Assembly: GCA_032433765.1 (NCBI GenBank)
Contig: JAVIAB010000102.1
Location: 11,663,414-11,727,413 of the forward strand
Length of the DNA: 64,000 nt
Reading direction: 5' to 3'
Source of the DNA: Megaustenia siamemsis
Lineage: Eukaryota > Mollusca > Gastropoda > Stylommatophora > Ariophantidae
Shown here: piece after piece, positions 9,707 through 20,215 of the stretch
How positions within the stretch are numbered: position 1 is the stretch's first letter
How the letters are laid out: each line of letters begins with the position of its first letter
Position numbers and translations under genes: made by a program
The notes under the pieces: model-generated
Told to the model about the DNA's origin: nothing
Seen by the model: the letters and a program-made list of their open reading frames with translations, nothing else
Databases searched by the model: none

Positions 9707-9812
9707 CCTCTTATCTTAACATTTGAAATATATTGTCTGCAGCTAATGTTTGAGGTGCTTCCGAAACATTTATTTATAAAACATTTAATTTCATATCTAG
9801 GGACTGGGCGGA
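9707..9812 (-). mobile_element. LINE-delta, right half
   Basis: TCTTATCTTAACATTTGAAA to CATTTAATTTCATATCTA parallels 31.31-31.42 kb, where it directly follows the sequence corresponding to 8926-9204. This supports one element split by gamma. Confidence 0.7.
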
Positions 9813-9955
9813 GTTCCATCTCTCACACCTTGACCTTTAACCTTCACGCCTTAACAATCAAAAGAAAGGTGCTTTCCAGTTTGTACTTTGTCTGCTACAG
9901 ATTTGCGAGGTAACAATACCAACACACAAAAAACAATTGGCGGAAACTAAATGAG
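9813..9955. other. Unassigned
   Basis: Short stretch with no recognised feature. Confidence 0.3.
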
Positions 9956-10190
9956 AATATTACGCGATAAGCCCTTGTTTTCGAATCCCCAGAGAAGGAG
10001 ACAGAGGGAGGCCAAACTATACTTGAAGAAGACAGATGGAAGCAGAAATTAAGAGGATGTGGAAGACATGAAACTATCCAAAGAGAGTGGCAAGAAACAG
10101 GACGGCTTGAATGGTGTTTGTTGCAGTCATAGGCTCCAAGGGAAGTTCACAATAATAATAAGAAGAGAAAGAGGAAGAAGAAGAAGAATA
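9956..10190 (+). mobile_element. Non-LTR retrotransposon 3' end, family unclear
   Basis: One frame reads RRQMEAEIKRMWKT, then ARNRTAWMVFVAVIGS and a stop, resembling the GRPK..TWRR..DR..W..FVAAL C-terminus common to several LINE clades. It ends in an AAG/GAA-rich tail. The frame is broken and the left border is uncertain. Confidence 0.6.
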
Positions 10191-10544
10191 CAATCCAATC
10201 CAATCCAAACGAGAAGTTGCCGAGGGGAGGAGATGGCAAAGGAGAGAAAAATTAGTTCTACATCGCTCTTCTTATTTGAAGGGGGAAAAAAGCCAGCCGG
10301 AAATCTGAGTGTCAACACAGACATGTTGTAGGCTTAACCGACGTGAAATCAATGAAGGACAAACTAGAGCGTCTTGCCAAACTCCCCCCTAATTTCCCAT
10401 CTAAAAACCAGCAGTTTAGTTGCAGTTTACGTGCGAGAAATAATGACTCCCCCTACCCCTTTCACAGACGATGGCTATACTCGACAGATAAGGGATAGTT
10501 GTTCGTCACAATAAATACGACTGAGATGTGTGCAAATAGCATTA
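10191..10544. other. Unassigned
   Basis: Starts with CAATCCAATCCAATCC. Short stop-free stretches on both strands, none recognisable. Confidence 0.4.
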
Positions 10545-11055
10545 GGCTAGCAGGTCAACACAATAGTGGTAGGATAGGTGGAAATACGGATCTTCTGGAA
10601 TGCGGTCGGATAAGAAATTGCAGTGGTAATTACAGTACATGGAGCCAATTCTGACTTATGGAAGTAAATCATGGACAGTAGACAGACACATGAAAAGACA
10701 ATTAGAGCCACAGAGATGGAATTTCTCAGAAGAATGTTGAGAGTTCCCTGGACAGCTAAAAAGACAAACAAAGAAATTCTCAATAAGGGCAAACACAAAA
10801 TGGGAGCTCATAAGAAACATCAGAAAGAAACAATCAACATTTTTTGGGCACATCATGAGAAGAGGAAAGTTGGAATGCTTGGTTACAACTGGCAAATAGA
10901 GGGAAAGTGAGATCACGGATGACACTGGATAGCTAGGTGTCATGATCCGAAAAACAGCCAACATGATACGATGTACTGTGAAAAAGAAGATTGTAGAAAA
11001 GATGACATAAAGAAGACATGATCGCCTACGCCAATCGGTATGGCACACGATGAAG
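10545..11055 (+). mobile_element. LINE-beta 3' part
   Basis: Across frameshifts the translation gives MEPILTYGSKSWTVDRHMKR, ATEMEFLRRMLRVPWTAKK, FFGHIMRRGKLE and DSLASWHG-like segments. These are the post-RT C-terminal region of a non-LTR retrotransposon. Other copies lie at 37.1-38.1, 38.98-39.2 and 59.9-60.5 kb. Terminal motif GATCGCCTACGCCAATCGGT is shared. Confidence 0.8.
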
Positions 11056-11069
11056 AATTACAGTAATTT

Positions 11070-12814
11070 GGACAACCAAATCCAAACAAACAAGATTTAA
11101 GAGGAATGCATACAGAAATAAAGAGAATGACTAATAAAAATTTTTAAAAAGCCACATAAGGTGGATGCATTACAGACAAAAAAGAAAAAATGCTTACAGA
11201 CAATAAAGATATAGATAGATGGTAGGAATATATAACAACTATTTCATGATCAAAGGGACAAGAAACCAGTTATAAAATGTACACCAGTCTATAAAATCTT
11301 AAAATCTGAGGCGGAAAAAGCTATAAAAACAATGAAAAAGGAAAAAGCAGCAGGACCTGACAGCATACAGATAGAGATGATACAGGCACTATGAGATTTT
11401 GGCAATGAAGTGATTACAGACATATGCAACGACATATACCACACAGGATACATACCAAATGAACTAAAAACATCAACTTTCATTGCATTGCCTAAAAAGA
11501 ATGGTGCAGTTGAATGCAGTGACTTTAGAACAATAAGCCTAATGAGCCATGTTACAAAAATCTTGCTAAAAGTTATACAAGGAAGGATTCAGAATAAAAT
11601 CAATAATGAATTAGATGAGCAGCAAATTGGATTTAGGAAAAACAGCGGGACAAAAGAAGCCATGTTCTACATGAGAACATTAATCGAAAAATACACAGAA
11701 GTAAACAAACCAATATATGCCTGCTTCATAGACTACACCAAAGCTTTTGATAGAGTACAACACAAACAACTTATAGAATGCCTAAAAGAGGCACATCTAG
11801 ATGACATGGACATACAACTAATATGTAATCTATACTGGGAGCAAACAGCAATAATAAAATATAACAAAGAGAACTCTACACCCATTGATATAAAAAGAGG
11901 AGTAAGACAGGGATGCATCCTATCACCAAGCTTGTTCAATCTATACACTGAGCAAATCTTTAAAAACATCTCAGAGATGCCAGGCCTACAAATTAATGGA
12001 AAGATAATCAATAACCTAAGATATGCTGACGATACTGTACTACTAGCAGAAAATCCTAAAGATCTACAACAATTACTTAATGAAATAAACATGTTAAGCA
12101 AAAAATATGGACTAGATATGAATATCAAAAAGATTAAAATTATGATCATAAACAAAGGAAATACTCAAAACCCACACATGGATATCAAAATTGAAGGAAT
12201 AGACCTGGAGACAGTTCAGAACTACAACTACCTTGAACATAATATAAACAGTGATGGAAAATGTACAACTGAAATAAACAAAAGAATAGGAATGGCAAAA
12301 AAGTAATTTTAATGCCATGAAGAACTTACTAACATCAAAACAAATAACACCAGGGCTAAAACTAAGAATAGCAAAATGTTACATCTTCTCAATATTCCTG
12401 TATGGTGCAGAAACATGGACATTAGACCAGAAAACAGAACAGAGAATTGAAGCCTTTGAAATGTGGATATATAGAAGAATAGGTAGAATTGGATGGAAGA
12501 AAAAGAAAACAAACGACGAAGTCTTAAAACAACTAAAAATGAAAAGAGAACTACTAAGCACAATTCAAACAAGACAAATTCGATTTTTGGGCCATGTTAA
12601 AAGACACAACAGCCTACTAAAAGTAATCCTGGAGGGGAAAATACAAGGTAAAAGAGGCAGAGGCAGACTAAGACTAACATTGACGAGTAACATCAAAAAA
12701 TGGACAAATCAGCCTATGATAACCTGCACCATCAAAGCAAGAGACAGAGCAGAATGGCGCTCCTTGGTAGCCAACCTTCGTTGCTGAGACGGCACTCGAT
12801 GATGATGATGATGA
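11070..12814 (+). mobile_element. LINE-alpha, longest copy (5'-truncated non-LTR retrotransposon)
   Basis: Holds the whole RT palm and C-terminal region plus the 3' terminus GACGGCACTCGATGATGATG. No endonuclease domain is present. The first part (11070-11280) is recognisable only across stops and shifts (KMLTDNKDIDRW, then LFHDQRDKKPVI). YADD catalytic box and architecture suggest an RTE-like or related clade; that placement is inferred. Confidence 0.9.
11281..12787 (+). pseudogene. Reverse transcriptase of LINE-alpha (degenerate)
   Basis: RT that would reverse-transcribe its own mRNA at a nicked target. Visible in order: KKEKAAGPDSIQIEMIQAL, an in-frame stop at 11392, ALPKKN..DFRTISLMS, QQIGFRKNSGTKEA, motif A FIDYTKAFDRV, motif B GVRQGCILSPSLFNLY, motif C LRYADDTVLLAENP, motif D GLDMNIKK, then YLEHNINSDGKC. 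A one-base frameshift in an A-run at about 12294-12303 moves the C-terminus (YGAETWTLDQ, RFLGHVKRHNSLL, KIQGKRGRGR) to another frame. Both catalytic aspartates of YADD and the motif A aspartate survive, but the stop, frameshift and lost endonuclease make it inactive. Many 3' fragments of this family occur elsewhere in the window. Confidence 0.92.
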
Positions 12815-14087
12815 AATCCATATTGTCTCATCTTTAAGGAAAAACCAAATTGGTCTTAAAACTCAAGAAGTCCACTGGTTGGTCACGATCTCAAATGGCA
12901 ATCTAACTTTCTGACTCCTGTTGGCTTCAGTAAAACGTAAACAAAATCCGACATTCGCAATCAATAAGTATTTGTTTACTTTCTTCAAAACGACATGTTG
13001 ACATTGGCTCGACGAGTGGGTTATATAATTATCTATTGTCCCTTGATGCCGCAAAGGGCGACAATTCTAGACCCTTCATATCCTACGATATTTGTTATCA
13101 AGTGGCAGACTATTCTAAGGAATTATCGTTACTCGCTAAGAGTCACTATTCAGAGTGAGCTCAAGGACTAGGCAAGGGATTTTTTGTTGTTGTTGCCTCT
13201 CGCCTCAGCTTTCTTGTTTGTTTATCCAGGTAGGACCTCATTTTATTTTATCCTCTGGTTCTGATTTTTGGGTTTGCTTTAAAGTCCTCTTGTTGTCTCC
13301 CCTCATCACCTGGCCACCACATGTCCACCTTCTCTTGATTACAGATTATACTGTTGTGTGCTTTGTCACTTCACATATTTCTGCACTGATTTTGAAAAGT
13401 CTTTTTTAAAAAAAGGTAAAGTTTACTAACGGCAGGGAGTTTATGTTGTGTTAAATAAGAATCATCACCACAACACTCCAGACACACCCATAGGTGCTCC
13501 GGACCTTCTCACAATTTTCATCACCACACAGCGACTAATTATGCTAGTTAGATATCATCATCAAGTACCATGTCTGCTACCAAACCTCTGAAAATGGCTA
13601 CTAAAACTCCCCCCCCCCCTTTCCGTGAAAGTAGGACGGCTTGACGTTATGCCGACAACATTACTTATACAATGTGCAGTTTTCCCATTAACAAAATATC
13701 GTCACTAACACGACTAGACCACCCGCCTCAAGGCGCGGAGGCGACTCTTTCCTTTTCTTTAATTAATTATATTAAGAGGCAAACCCTTAAAGCTATTTAT
13801 TTTTTTGTTTAATTGACCGATTCTAAGAATTGATCTCTGACCGACAAGAGCAGTAAATGAGTGCACTAACCACTTCGCAAATCTGTCTTGAGATCGCGAT
13901 ACAAATCCCCAAATTAACTGTTCTATTGCTTCGTAATTTGATCTAGCATTGGCATAATCTCCCTGCCTAACCACGCCATTTTTTTTTTTTTTGCTCTAAT
14001 GTCGTTCATATTAAGTGCCTTCCTTTCACAGCAGTCTCATTTCCGTTGTAACGAGTTATCTTTCTTATCTGGATGTTGGTTGTTGAT
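12815..14087. other. Unassigned, 1.3 kb
   Basis: No gene or known repeat recognised. It includes a TTGTTGTTG run near 13182, a C9 run near 13610 and a GCCTCAAGGCGCGGAGGC inverted repeat near 13725. Open frames are 60-85 codons without motifs. Confidence 0.5.
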
Positions 14088-14430
14088 ATTGTTAGGATAA
14101 TCATGGCTGCACACCGGACGAGCCCATAGGTGCCCCGATATACCACCCTCGAAAATCTCGAGTCTCGGAGGGGAATCCTGCCTGGCGTGTACAAACTCCG
14201 TAGCACGGACTTTCACAGGTAAGGATATGGGCAGGTTTTTTTTTGACAATTTTGCCCGGATAGCGGCAACAGTTATGGCCTACTTTTTTAAAATGTTTAC
14301 TCCTAAGGGTTCTCACACGTCCGCAGATGCACACGGGCCCGCCTACTTTATTGCCGTTCTCAAAGAGAGCTAGACAATCGTATCTCATTACCAAAGACAT
14401 CAGGGGCGGGTAAAGTCAACAAGAAACCAC
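14088..14430 (-). repeat. R repeat, 5' module only
   Basis: GCACACCGGACGAGCCCATA, CAAACTCCGTAGCAC, GCCCGGATAGCGGCAAC and TCTCATTACCAAAGACATCA parallel 27.56-28.19 kb in order and orientation. The R core and 3' end are missing. Confidence 0.78.
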
Positions 14431-14639
14431 GCATTAATTCTTCATATTTTTATTTTGAAAAACATCACCACCATATGCTGTGGTTATTTCTGTGTGTTAC
14501 CGGGGCCTCATTATGAGGGAAATAAAGAATAGTGACACTGTGACCTTCCAGGCATATCGTAAGAGGCGACTAAGGAGATTGATCGATGGCTTGACAAGCT
14601 GTCATTGTAAAAAGTATTGTTATGGAAACAGCGCCATAT
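14431..14639. other. Unassigned
   Basis: Lies between R and a LINE-delta tail; part may be upstream LINE-delta sequence, but I cannot align it to another copy here. Confidence 0.3.
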
Positions 14640-14757
14640 ATTTTAGAGCAGTGATCTCTGCAATATGTGCCATTTTCGCACGCAAGGTTACTGTTTTGAG
14701 ATTGTGGTTCTGCCCTATGTGCCGTTTTCGGCTCGAAAGGACAATAGATAGATAGAT
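14640..14757 (+). mobile_element. LINE-delta 3' terminus with (GATA)n tail
   Basis: CTCTGCAATATGTGCCATTT, then CTATGTGCCGTTTTCGGCTC and GAAAGGACAATAGATAGATA. The reverse complement recurs at 60.94-61.03 kb, and the end recurs at 33.74-33.78 kb. A tetranucleotide-like 3' tail is typical of several LINE clades. Confidence 0.72.
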
Positions 14758-15054
14758 ATGCTGTGGGCATTAAACCCTGATCCTTCCTGCTGGGGGACGC
14801 AAACAACAAGTGATAGAAAAGGTCACGAAAGCAAGTACTGCATTTAATTAAATTTTGTAGAAAGTAGAAAATCACAAACGGCAGACAGCATACACATAAC
14901 AGACACAAAGAGATAACATGCAGATACAGATAACATACACATACAGATAAAACATACAGACATAGATAGCGTACACATAGGGAGGTATAACCGTATAATT
15001 GGTGGATACGGAGGCGAAGTAAAAAGTCAGCATTGAAAGCTGCCAGCGACGAAT
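14758..15054. repeat. Degenerate ACATACAGATA-type low-complexity tract and flanks
   Basis: About 14870-14985 is built from imperfect AGATAACATACACATACAG motifs. The remainder is unassigned; the last bases lead into the R-derived array. Confidence 0.6.
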
Positions 15055-15370
15055 GACGTGCGTCAGGACCGGTGAACTATGACTATCTAGATCCGAATTG
15101 ACTTGCGTCAGGACCGGTGAACTATGACTATCTAGATCCGAAATGACTTGCGTCAGGACCGTGAACTATGACTATCTAGATCCGAATTGACTTGCGTCAG
15201 GACCGGTGAACTATGACTATCTAGATCCGAATTGACTTGCGTCAGGACCGGTGAACTATGACTATCTAGATCCGAATTGACTTGCGTCAGGACCGGTGAA
15301 CTATGACTATCTAGATCCGAATTGACTTGCGTCAGGACCGGTGAACTATGACTATCTAGATCCGAATTCA
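15055..15370. repeat. 45-bp minisatellite from the R 5' region
   Basis: Seven copies of a 45-bp unit containing GACTTGCGTCAGGACCGGTG and ACTATGACTATCTAGATCCG, nearly identical. The unit resembles R's CCAGGATCGGTGAAC..ATCC segment and runs directly into the next R part. 45 bp is 15 codons, so both strands stay open; that is not evidence of a gene. Confidence 0.93.
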
Positions 15371-15625
15371 CCTCTTCACGGTGCCATTAGAAACATACTA
15401 ACCAGTCTAATTTGGCAAAGAGAGGAGGGATTGAGAGGGAAGGCAACCTTGTACTCAAAATGCTGTGATGAAGTCGGATATGTTAGGTCGCAAGAGGCGT
15501 ATTTCACAGTTATACTGCAAGCCACAATACAGCGCATTTACACCCACTTAACGTCCTTTTAAAGGGGGATGACTAAAAGGACCACTCATTCCTTTAGGAG
15601 TCGTCGGGTGAACGCCAGAAAGAGA
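15371..15625 (+). repeat. R repeat core and 3' end
   Basis: CACCTCTTCACGGTGCC, AAGTCGGATATGTTAGGTCG, GCAAGCCACAATACAGCGC and CGTCGGGTGAACGCCAGAAA match R in order. Together with the array at 15055-15370 it forms one R copy with an expanded 5' part. Confidence 0.85.
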
Positions 15626-15724
15626 TATGCAGATGATTATATTTTTTTTATGTAAAATAATACAAATTGTAATGCGTTAGCGCTGTTTATTGTGACCCAA
15701 TTGGAAGGCAGTGCACGGGAAGGT

Positions 15725-15989
15725 GGGAGCCGCGATAGCACAGTGATTAATGAACTGGACTACAAAGGACAAGAGGTAGGGTTCGATCTCAACAGACGGC
15801 TTCCGGGTTCACCCAACCTTAAATGGGTACCGGATTTTTGTTTCTTGGAAATTAAGGCGGCACGGGCGTAATACCGACCATATTACCCCAAAAATCATGC
15901 GCTGAAGGTCTGTAAAATTTATGGTCACTAACACCATATTCCCTCCCTATAAGCCACTTGGCGTGACGGGGGTACTTTACTTTTTTTTA
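15725..15989 (+). mobile_element. SINE-A copy
   Basis: Starts GGGAGCCGCGATAGCACAGT (A box degraded) and ends in TTTACTTTTTTTTA. Ten-base TSD CACGGGAAGG at 15714-15723 and 15990-15999. Confidence 0.92.
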
Positions 15990-16089
15990 CACGGGAAGGC
16001 GGCTGGCCGACCAGATGACGTGTACCAGGTGTGAGATGTTCATGCCACGCTGGCGAGAGCTCCGTCACGTTTGTATAAAGACGTCACAG

Positions 16090-16560
16090 CTACAGCGAAG
16101 AGATAGAGACAGGCAGACAGACATATAGATATAGAGACAGGAGGATTAATAAGTATGGATGGGTGATATAATTAAGACATGATTGGACAGGCATGCAGGC
16201 AAAAAGGATAAGAGAGAACACGAAAAGACAAACAAACGGGCAGACAGACATATGTAGGTAGGTTGGTAAGTAGGCGGGTAGATATAGTTAGGTAGGTAGG
16301 CATGAAGACAGATAAAACAATATAAGACACGACAGGACAGACAGACATATAGATTAAGTAGGTACATGTAGTTAAGTAGATAAGTAAGTAGATAGATAGG
16401 TAGGCGGACAGGCAGACAGACATATAGATTAAGTAGGTACATGTAGTTAAGTAGATAAGTAAGTAGTTAGATAGGTAGGCGGACAGATATAGGTAAGGTA
16501 CATATAGTTAGGTAGGCAGGCAGACAGGCGGGCAGGCGGGACGGACAGATAGATAATTAA
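16090..16560. repeat. Degenerate GACA/GATA/TAGG tetranucleotide tract
   Basis: Imperfect GTAGGTAGGCAGGCAGACAG and ATAGATTAAGTAGGTACATG blocks, some duplicated (about 16345 and 16428). Open frames on the minus strand are repeat translations. Confidence 0.88.
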
Positions 16561-16930
16561 TGTATCTGGGAGGTTTACATCCCCGCTCTTGCTAATGTCT
16601 CTTCTCTAAACATTAAATTCGATCTACCGGTATATGATTGACGGCTAGAAAAACGAAGTAACAAATGCTCTATAGATATGCAAACAATTACATATACGGA
16701 CGACCAGACTGACGGGAAACAGAAAGGGTCCACTCTACAAGCCAGACAGATCAATAGATGGAACAACCAACACTCGTACACAGACACAGATGAAAAGCTA
16801 GACAGAAAGAAAGATAAATAGGCAGACAGAGAGAGATTACATTTGTTTGTTGTGTTATGTTGACCAGAACGTTTTACAAAAACTTACCAATTGGTGGCAA
16901 TGTATGGTGTGAGACGATGACTTTATAGGT
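16561..16930. other. Unassigned
   Basis: No recognisable gene or repeat; ends in a GACAGAAAGA-rich piece. Confidence 0.4.
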
Positions 16931-16934
16931 TCTA

Positions 16935-17161
16935 AGACTTCATGGGTGAGAGAGAGAGACAGACAAAGGGCGAGAGAGATAATGGATGGGGAGATATATA
17001 AATAAAGAGAGAGAAAGAGACATATAAAGATAGAGATACAGAGAACGATAAAGAGAGAGATACAGAGAGATGAAGAAAGATAGAGACAGAAAGATAAAGA
17101 GAGATATAGAGATACATAAACAGAGAAATATAAATAGAGAGATAACGAGTTATATAATATA

Positions 17162-17213
<52 letters not shown>
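16935..17213. repeat. (GAGATA)-rich tract, (AT)n, then a T36 run
   Basis: Purine-rich GAGAGAGATA repeats are followed by about 24 bp of alternating AT and an uninterrupted T run at 17178-17213. On the minus strand this could be a poly(A) followed by simple repeats. Confidence 0.9.
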
Positions 17214-17214
<1 letters not shown>

Positions 17215-17221
17215 GTTCTCC

Positions 17222-17640
17222 ATGTGCTACGATTGGCAGTCAGATTTACCAGTTTTTTTTTCAATGATAGAGAATTCACTCAACGAAGCCCTCCAAGCAC
17301 CCTTATATATCAACATTGGTCTGCCCTTTAGTCTCTTTCCGTCTTTCTGTTCGGCATACATTATTTGTTTGGGAATACAAATGGGTGTCATTTTTCTTAC
17401 ATAACTTAGCGACCTTAATCTCCGACAGTGTTGCCCTGATGGAGGGTTTGGCTCGTTGTATGACATAAGAGTTGGTTACTTTGTCCTGCCATTTGATGTT
17501 CATAATCTTTTTAAGGCAATGCACACGAAAGCCATTTAACCTTTTCTCCTGCCCTGCATAGGTAGTCCAAGTTTCTGATCCGTATAGAAGTGTACTAAGC
17601 ACACATCTCTGATAACTGGGATAGAACTGACATCATGGTT
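17222..17640 (-). mobile_element. LINE-epsilon C-terminal fragment
   Basis: Minus strand reads STLLYGSETWTTYAGQEKRL, LKKIMNIKWQDKVTNSYVIQ and AKLCKKNDTHLYSQTNNV, the conserved post-RT region of a non-LTR retrotransposon (LLYGSESWT..KWQDKVTN). The upstream portion of the same family is seen at 8078-8320. Confidence 0.88.
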
Positions 17641-17814
17641 TGCAATTCCCCGGGCGAATCATATGGGGATAATGCTTTGCAAGACAATGTAAAGGGTCGA
17701 TAATCATGACTAAATAGAACAGTGTATTGCGATGGTGACGAACTATCAGCGTGAACACTTTGTATTTGAAACGAGAGATCTAAAACGTTGTGTCTCCCTC
17801 GACACCCGAACGGG
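17641..17814. other. Unassigned
   Basis: Short stretch before the trinucleotide array; an open frame crosses into the array but has no motif. Confidence 0.3.
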
Positions 17815-18808
17815 CACAAGAGGAAGAAGAAGAACAAGAAGAGGCAGAAGAACAACAACAACAAGAACAAGAAGAGGCAGAAGAACAACAACAACAAGAA
17901 CAAGAAGAGGTAGAAGAAGAAGAACAAGCAGAAGAAGAACAACAACAAGAACAAGAAGAAGTAGAACAACAACAACAAAAAGAAGTAGAAGAAGAAGAAC
18001 AAGAAGAAGTAGAAGAAGAAAAGAATAACAACAACAACACCAAGAACAAAAAAGAACAAGAATAAGTAGAAGAGGAAGAACAACAAGAAGAACAATAAGA
18101 ACAAGAAGAAGAACAAGAAGTAGAACAACAACAAGAAGAACAAAAAGAACAAGAACAAGAAGAACAAGAACAAGAACAAAAAGAACACGAACAAGAAGAA
18201 GAACAAGAAGTAGAACAACAACAAGAAGAACAAAAAGAACAAGAACAAGAAGAAGAACAAGAACAAGAAGAGCAAGAACAAGAACAAGAAGAAGAAGAAA
18301 AAGAACAAGAACAAGAAGAAGAAGAAGAAGAAAAAGAAGAAGAAGAAGAAGAAAAAAGAACAAGAACAAAGAAGAAGAAGAAAAAGAACAAGAAGAAGAA
18401 GAAAAAGAACAAGAAAAAGAAAAAGAACAAGAAGAAGAACAAGAACAAGAAGAAGAATAAAAACAAGAAGAAGAATAGCAAGAACAAGAAGAAGAAAAAC
18501 ATGAACAAGAAGAAGAAAAAGAACAAGAAAAAGAACAAGAAGAACAAGAATAAGAATAAGAACAAGAACAAAAAATAACAAGAACAAGAACTAAAAAAGA
18601 ACAAGACCAAGAATAAGAACAAGAACAAAAAAGAACAAGAATAAGAACAAGAACAAAAAAAAAGAAGAACAAGAAGAAGAATATCAAGAAGAACAAGAAC
18701 AAGAAGAATAAGAAGAATAAGAAGAACAAGAAGAAGAAAAAGAAAAAACAAGAAGAAGAACAAGAAGAAGAAAGAAAAACAAGAAGAAGAACAAGGAGAA
18801 GAAGACTG
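17815..18808. repeat. AAG/AAC trinucleotide array, ~1 kb
   Basis: About 990 bp of GAA and CAA triplets (AAGAACAAGAAGAAG) with few other bases (TAG interruptions, A-runs). The 330-375-codon stop-free frames on the minus strand (Leu/Phe/Ser only) result from this composition. Confidence 0.95.
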
Positions 18809-19055
18809 AGCACATACGAGCCTTTCCGAAGTGCAGTCACATAGATTCCAGTAACTAGTAAAAAAATAAACAAAAACTATTCATTAAAACAAATAAATAT
18901 CTTTACATTTTCCCATGTCCGGAGTCTGCCAAGGGGGCATATAGGATTGGAGAATAAAGACCGCATGTCCAGTACATTCGCCACGCAATTTTCGGGTCTA
19001 AGTTTTAATTTCACCCCCGATATATAAAAAAAAAAAAAAAAAAAAAAGTTGATTA
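18809..19055. other. Unassigned, ends in A24 run
   Basis: No gene seen. The A-run at about 19026-19047 abuts a tRNA-like sequence and could be its downstream tail on the minus strand (poly-T). Confidence 0.4.
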
Positions 19056-19132
19056 TACCGGGATTCGAAGCCGCGATCTCTTGGTTTGGAGCAAACCAGG
19101 CTATCGACTCAGCCACCCGCTCTCCCTTATTC
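19056..19132 (-). mobile_element. tRNA-like sequence (SINE head or tRNA pseudogene)
   Basis: Minus strand gives GGGAGAGCGGGTGGCTGAGT, GATAGCCTGG (A box) and GGCTTCGAATCCCGG (B box). A five-pair anticodon stem TGGTT/AACCA can be drawn, but its loop lacks the expected U33 and the T stem is poor. A T-run follows. More likely a tRNA-derived repeat than a working tRNA. Confidence 0.55.
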
Positions 19133-19328
19133 ATTTTAGGTCTGTAGAAAAACCCGGGAAGAACCACTTAAAAAAAAAAAAAAAGACACCAGTTAAAAGC
19201 GGTAATGGAAATTATTTTTAGAAGAAAGTAGACCCGCGTCATGTGGAATAAGTTCACTAATACAGGGTTGTCATCTTTAAGCTGCTAACTTGAAAACTAG
19301 AACTTCCGCAACATAAAACCGAGTGTAA
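19133..19328. other. Unassigned
   Basis: No motif recognised; contains an A15 run near 19168. Confidence 0.3.
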
Positions 19329-19520
19329 TCACGAAACAATATTCGAAATAATAGCCACGAAGCAATAGAGAGGTATCCCTGCTGTGACGAAAATCAATAT
19401 GGAGGGCATTTCAACAAAAATTCGACTGATGTGGACAAGGCAGGCTGGCTTTGTATGGATTGTCGTCTTAATATGAGACATCGTTGGACACATATGGGAG
19501 GTTTTATGTTTAGTGTTTAG
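19329..19520 (+). other. Possible Cys-rich coding fragment, 63 codons
   Basis: Stop-bounded frame with protein-like composition: residues ERYPCCDENQYGGHFNKN, then GWLCMDCRLNMRHRWTHMGG and a stop at 19518. CC and CMDC could be a zinc-ribbon-like pair. There is no start codon at the left, so it would have to be an exon end or a retroelement remnant. Not assigned to any family. Confidence 0.25.
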
Positions 19521-19547
19521 AAAGTGTAGGAGTAGGAAATAGGCAGC

Positions 19548-19733
19548 TGAAAAGAAAGAAAGAAAGAAAGAAAGAAATAGCGATAGAGAGAGCGAAAGAG
19601 AGCGATAGAGAGAGTGAGATAGAGGGTGAGAGCGAGATAGAGATAGAGAGCGTGAAGAGAAAGCGAGATAGAGAGCGATAGAGCGCGCGAGATAAAGAGC
19701 GAGATAGAGAGCGCGCGAGAGATAGCGAGCGAG

Positions 19734-19792
<59 letters not shown>
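19548..19792. repeat. (GAAA)n, GAGCGATA-type and (GA)n tract
   Basis: Purine-rich: GAAA repeats, then AGAGAGCGATAGAGAG variants, and a pure GA run at about 19742-19792. Confidence 0.95.
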
Positions 19793-19796
<4 letters not shown>

Positions 19797-20215
19797 TAAT
19801 AATGAAATCTGTGAATTATAGTTTGAGTGAGAGCGTTAAAGAGAAATATGATCTGTTAGTTCGAAACAAAACGCTTCATAAAACATTCTTAGGATGTCTT
19901 GTATAATGAAGAAAAGACACTTGAAGACACATTAAAAGACGTGAACATTGAAATGATACTTCAGTTTACTTTTAGCCTACAGATCATCTCCATTGTGCCC
20001 AGACCCCTTCTGAGCACATTCCTCAGTATGAAGCATGCTAGCCACATACTAGTGAAAGCACTGAAGATGGCTTCATCTCAGATGCACGAATTCTGTAGCA
20101 CCGGCGAAGACCTTGCGCTTTACTGCATCTTACGACACGCGTGGCATGTTAAGGTGGCTCTATTTTCTTCTCGCTTGACCGTGGTCAGGGTCCCGTAGCC
20201 ACACGGGCGAATGAT
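19793..20215. other. Unassigned; one 99-codon frame
   Basis: A frame at 19899-20198 (starting MYNEEKTLEDTLKDVNIEMI) has ordinary composition but no domain I know, no promoter or splice context, and lies among repeats. I leave it uncalled. Confidence 0.35.

Noticed and set aside
11410..12306. An intact LINE reverse transcriptase gene
   Set aside because: The stop at 11392, the frameshift near 12300 and the missing 5' half show a dead copy despite the clean 298-codon frame.
15153..15371. 72-codon minus-strand frame with a 15-residue repeat
   Set aside because: Produced by the 45-bp minisatellite; no start context or flanking coding sequence.
17595..18873. Three overlapping minus-strand open frames of 327-375 codons
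   Set aside because: They translate the AAG/AAC array (Leu, Phe, Ser, Val, Cys only) and exist in several phases at once.
19056..19132. A functional tRNA with a CTC-type anticodon
   Set aside because: The anticodon loop lacks U33, the T stem is broken, and a T-run follows immediately; treated as a tRNA-like repeat.
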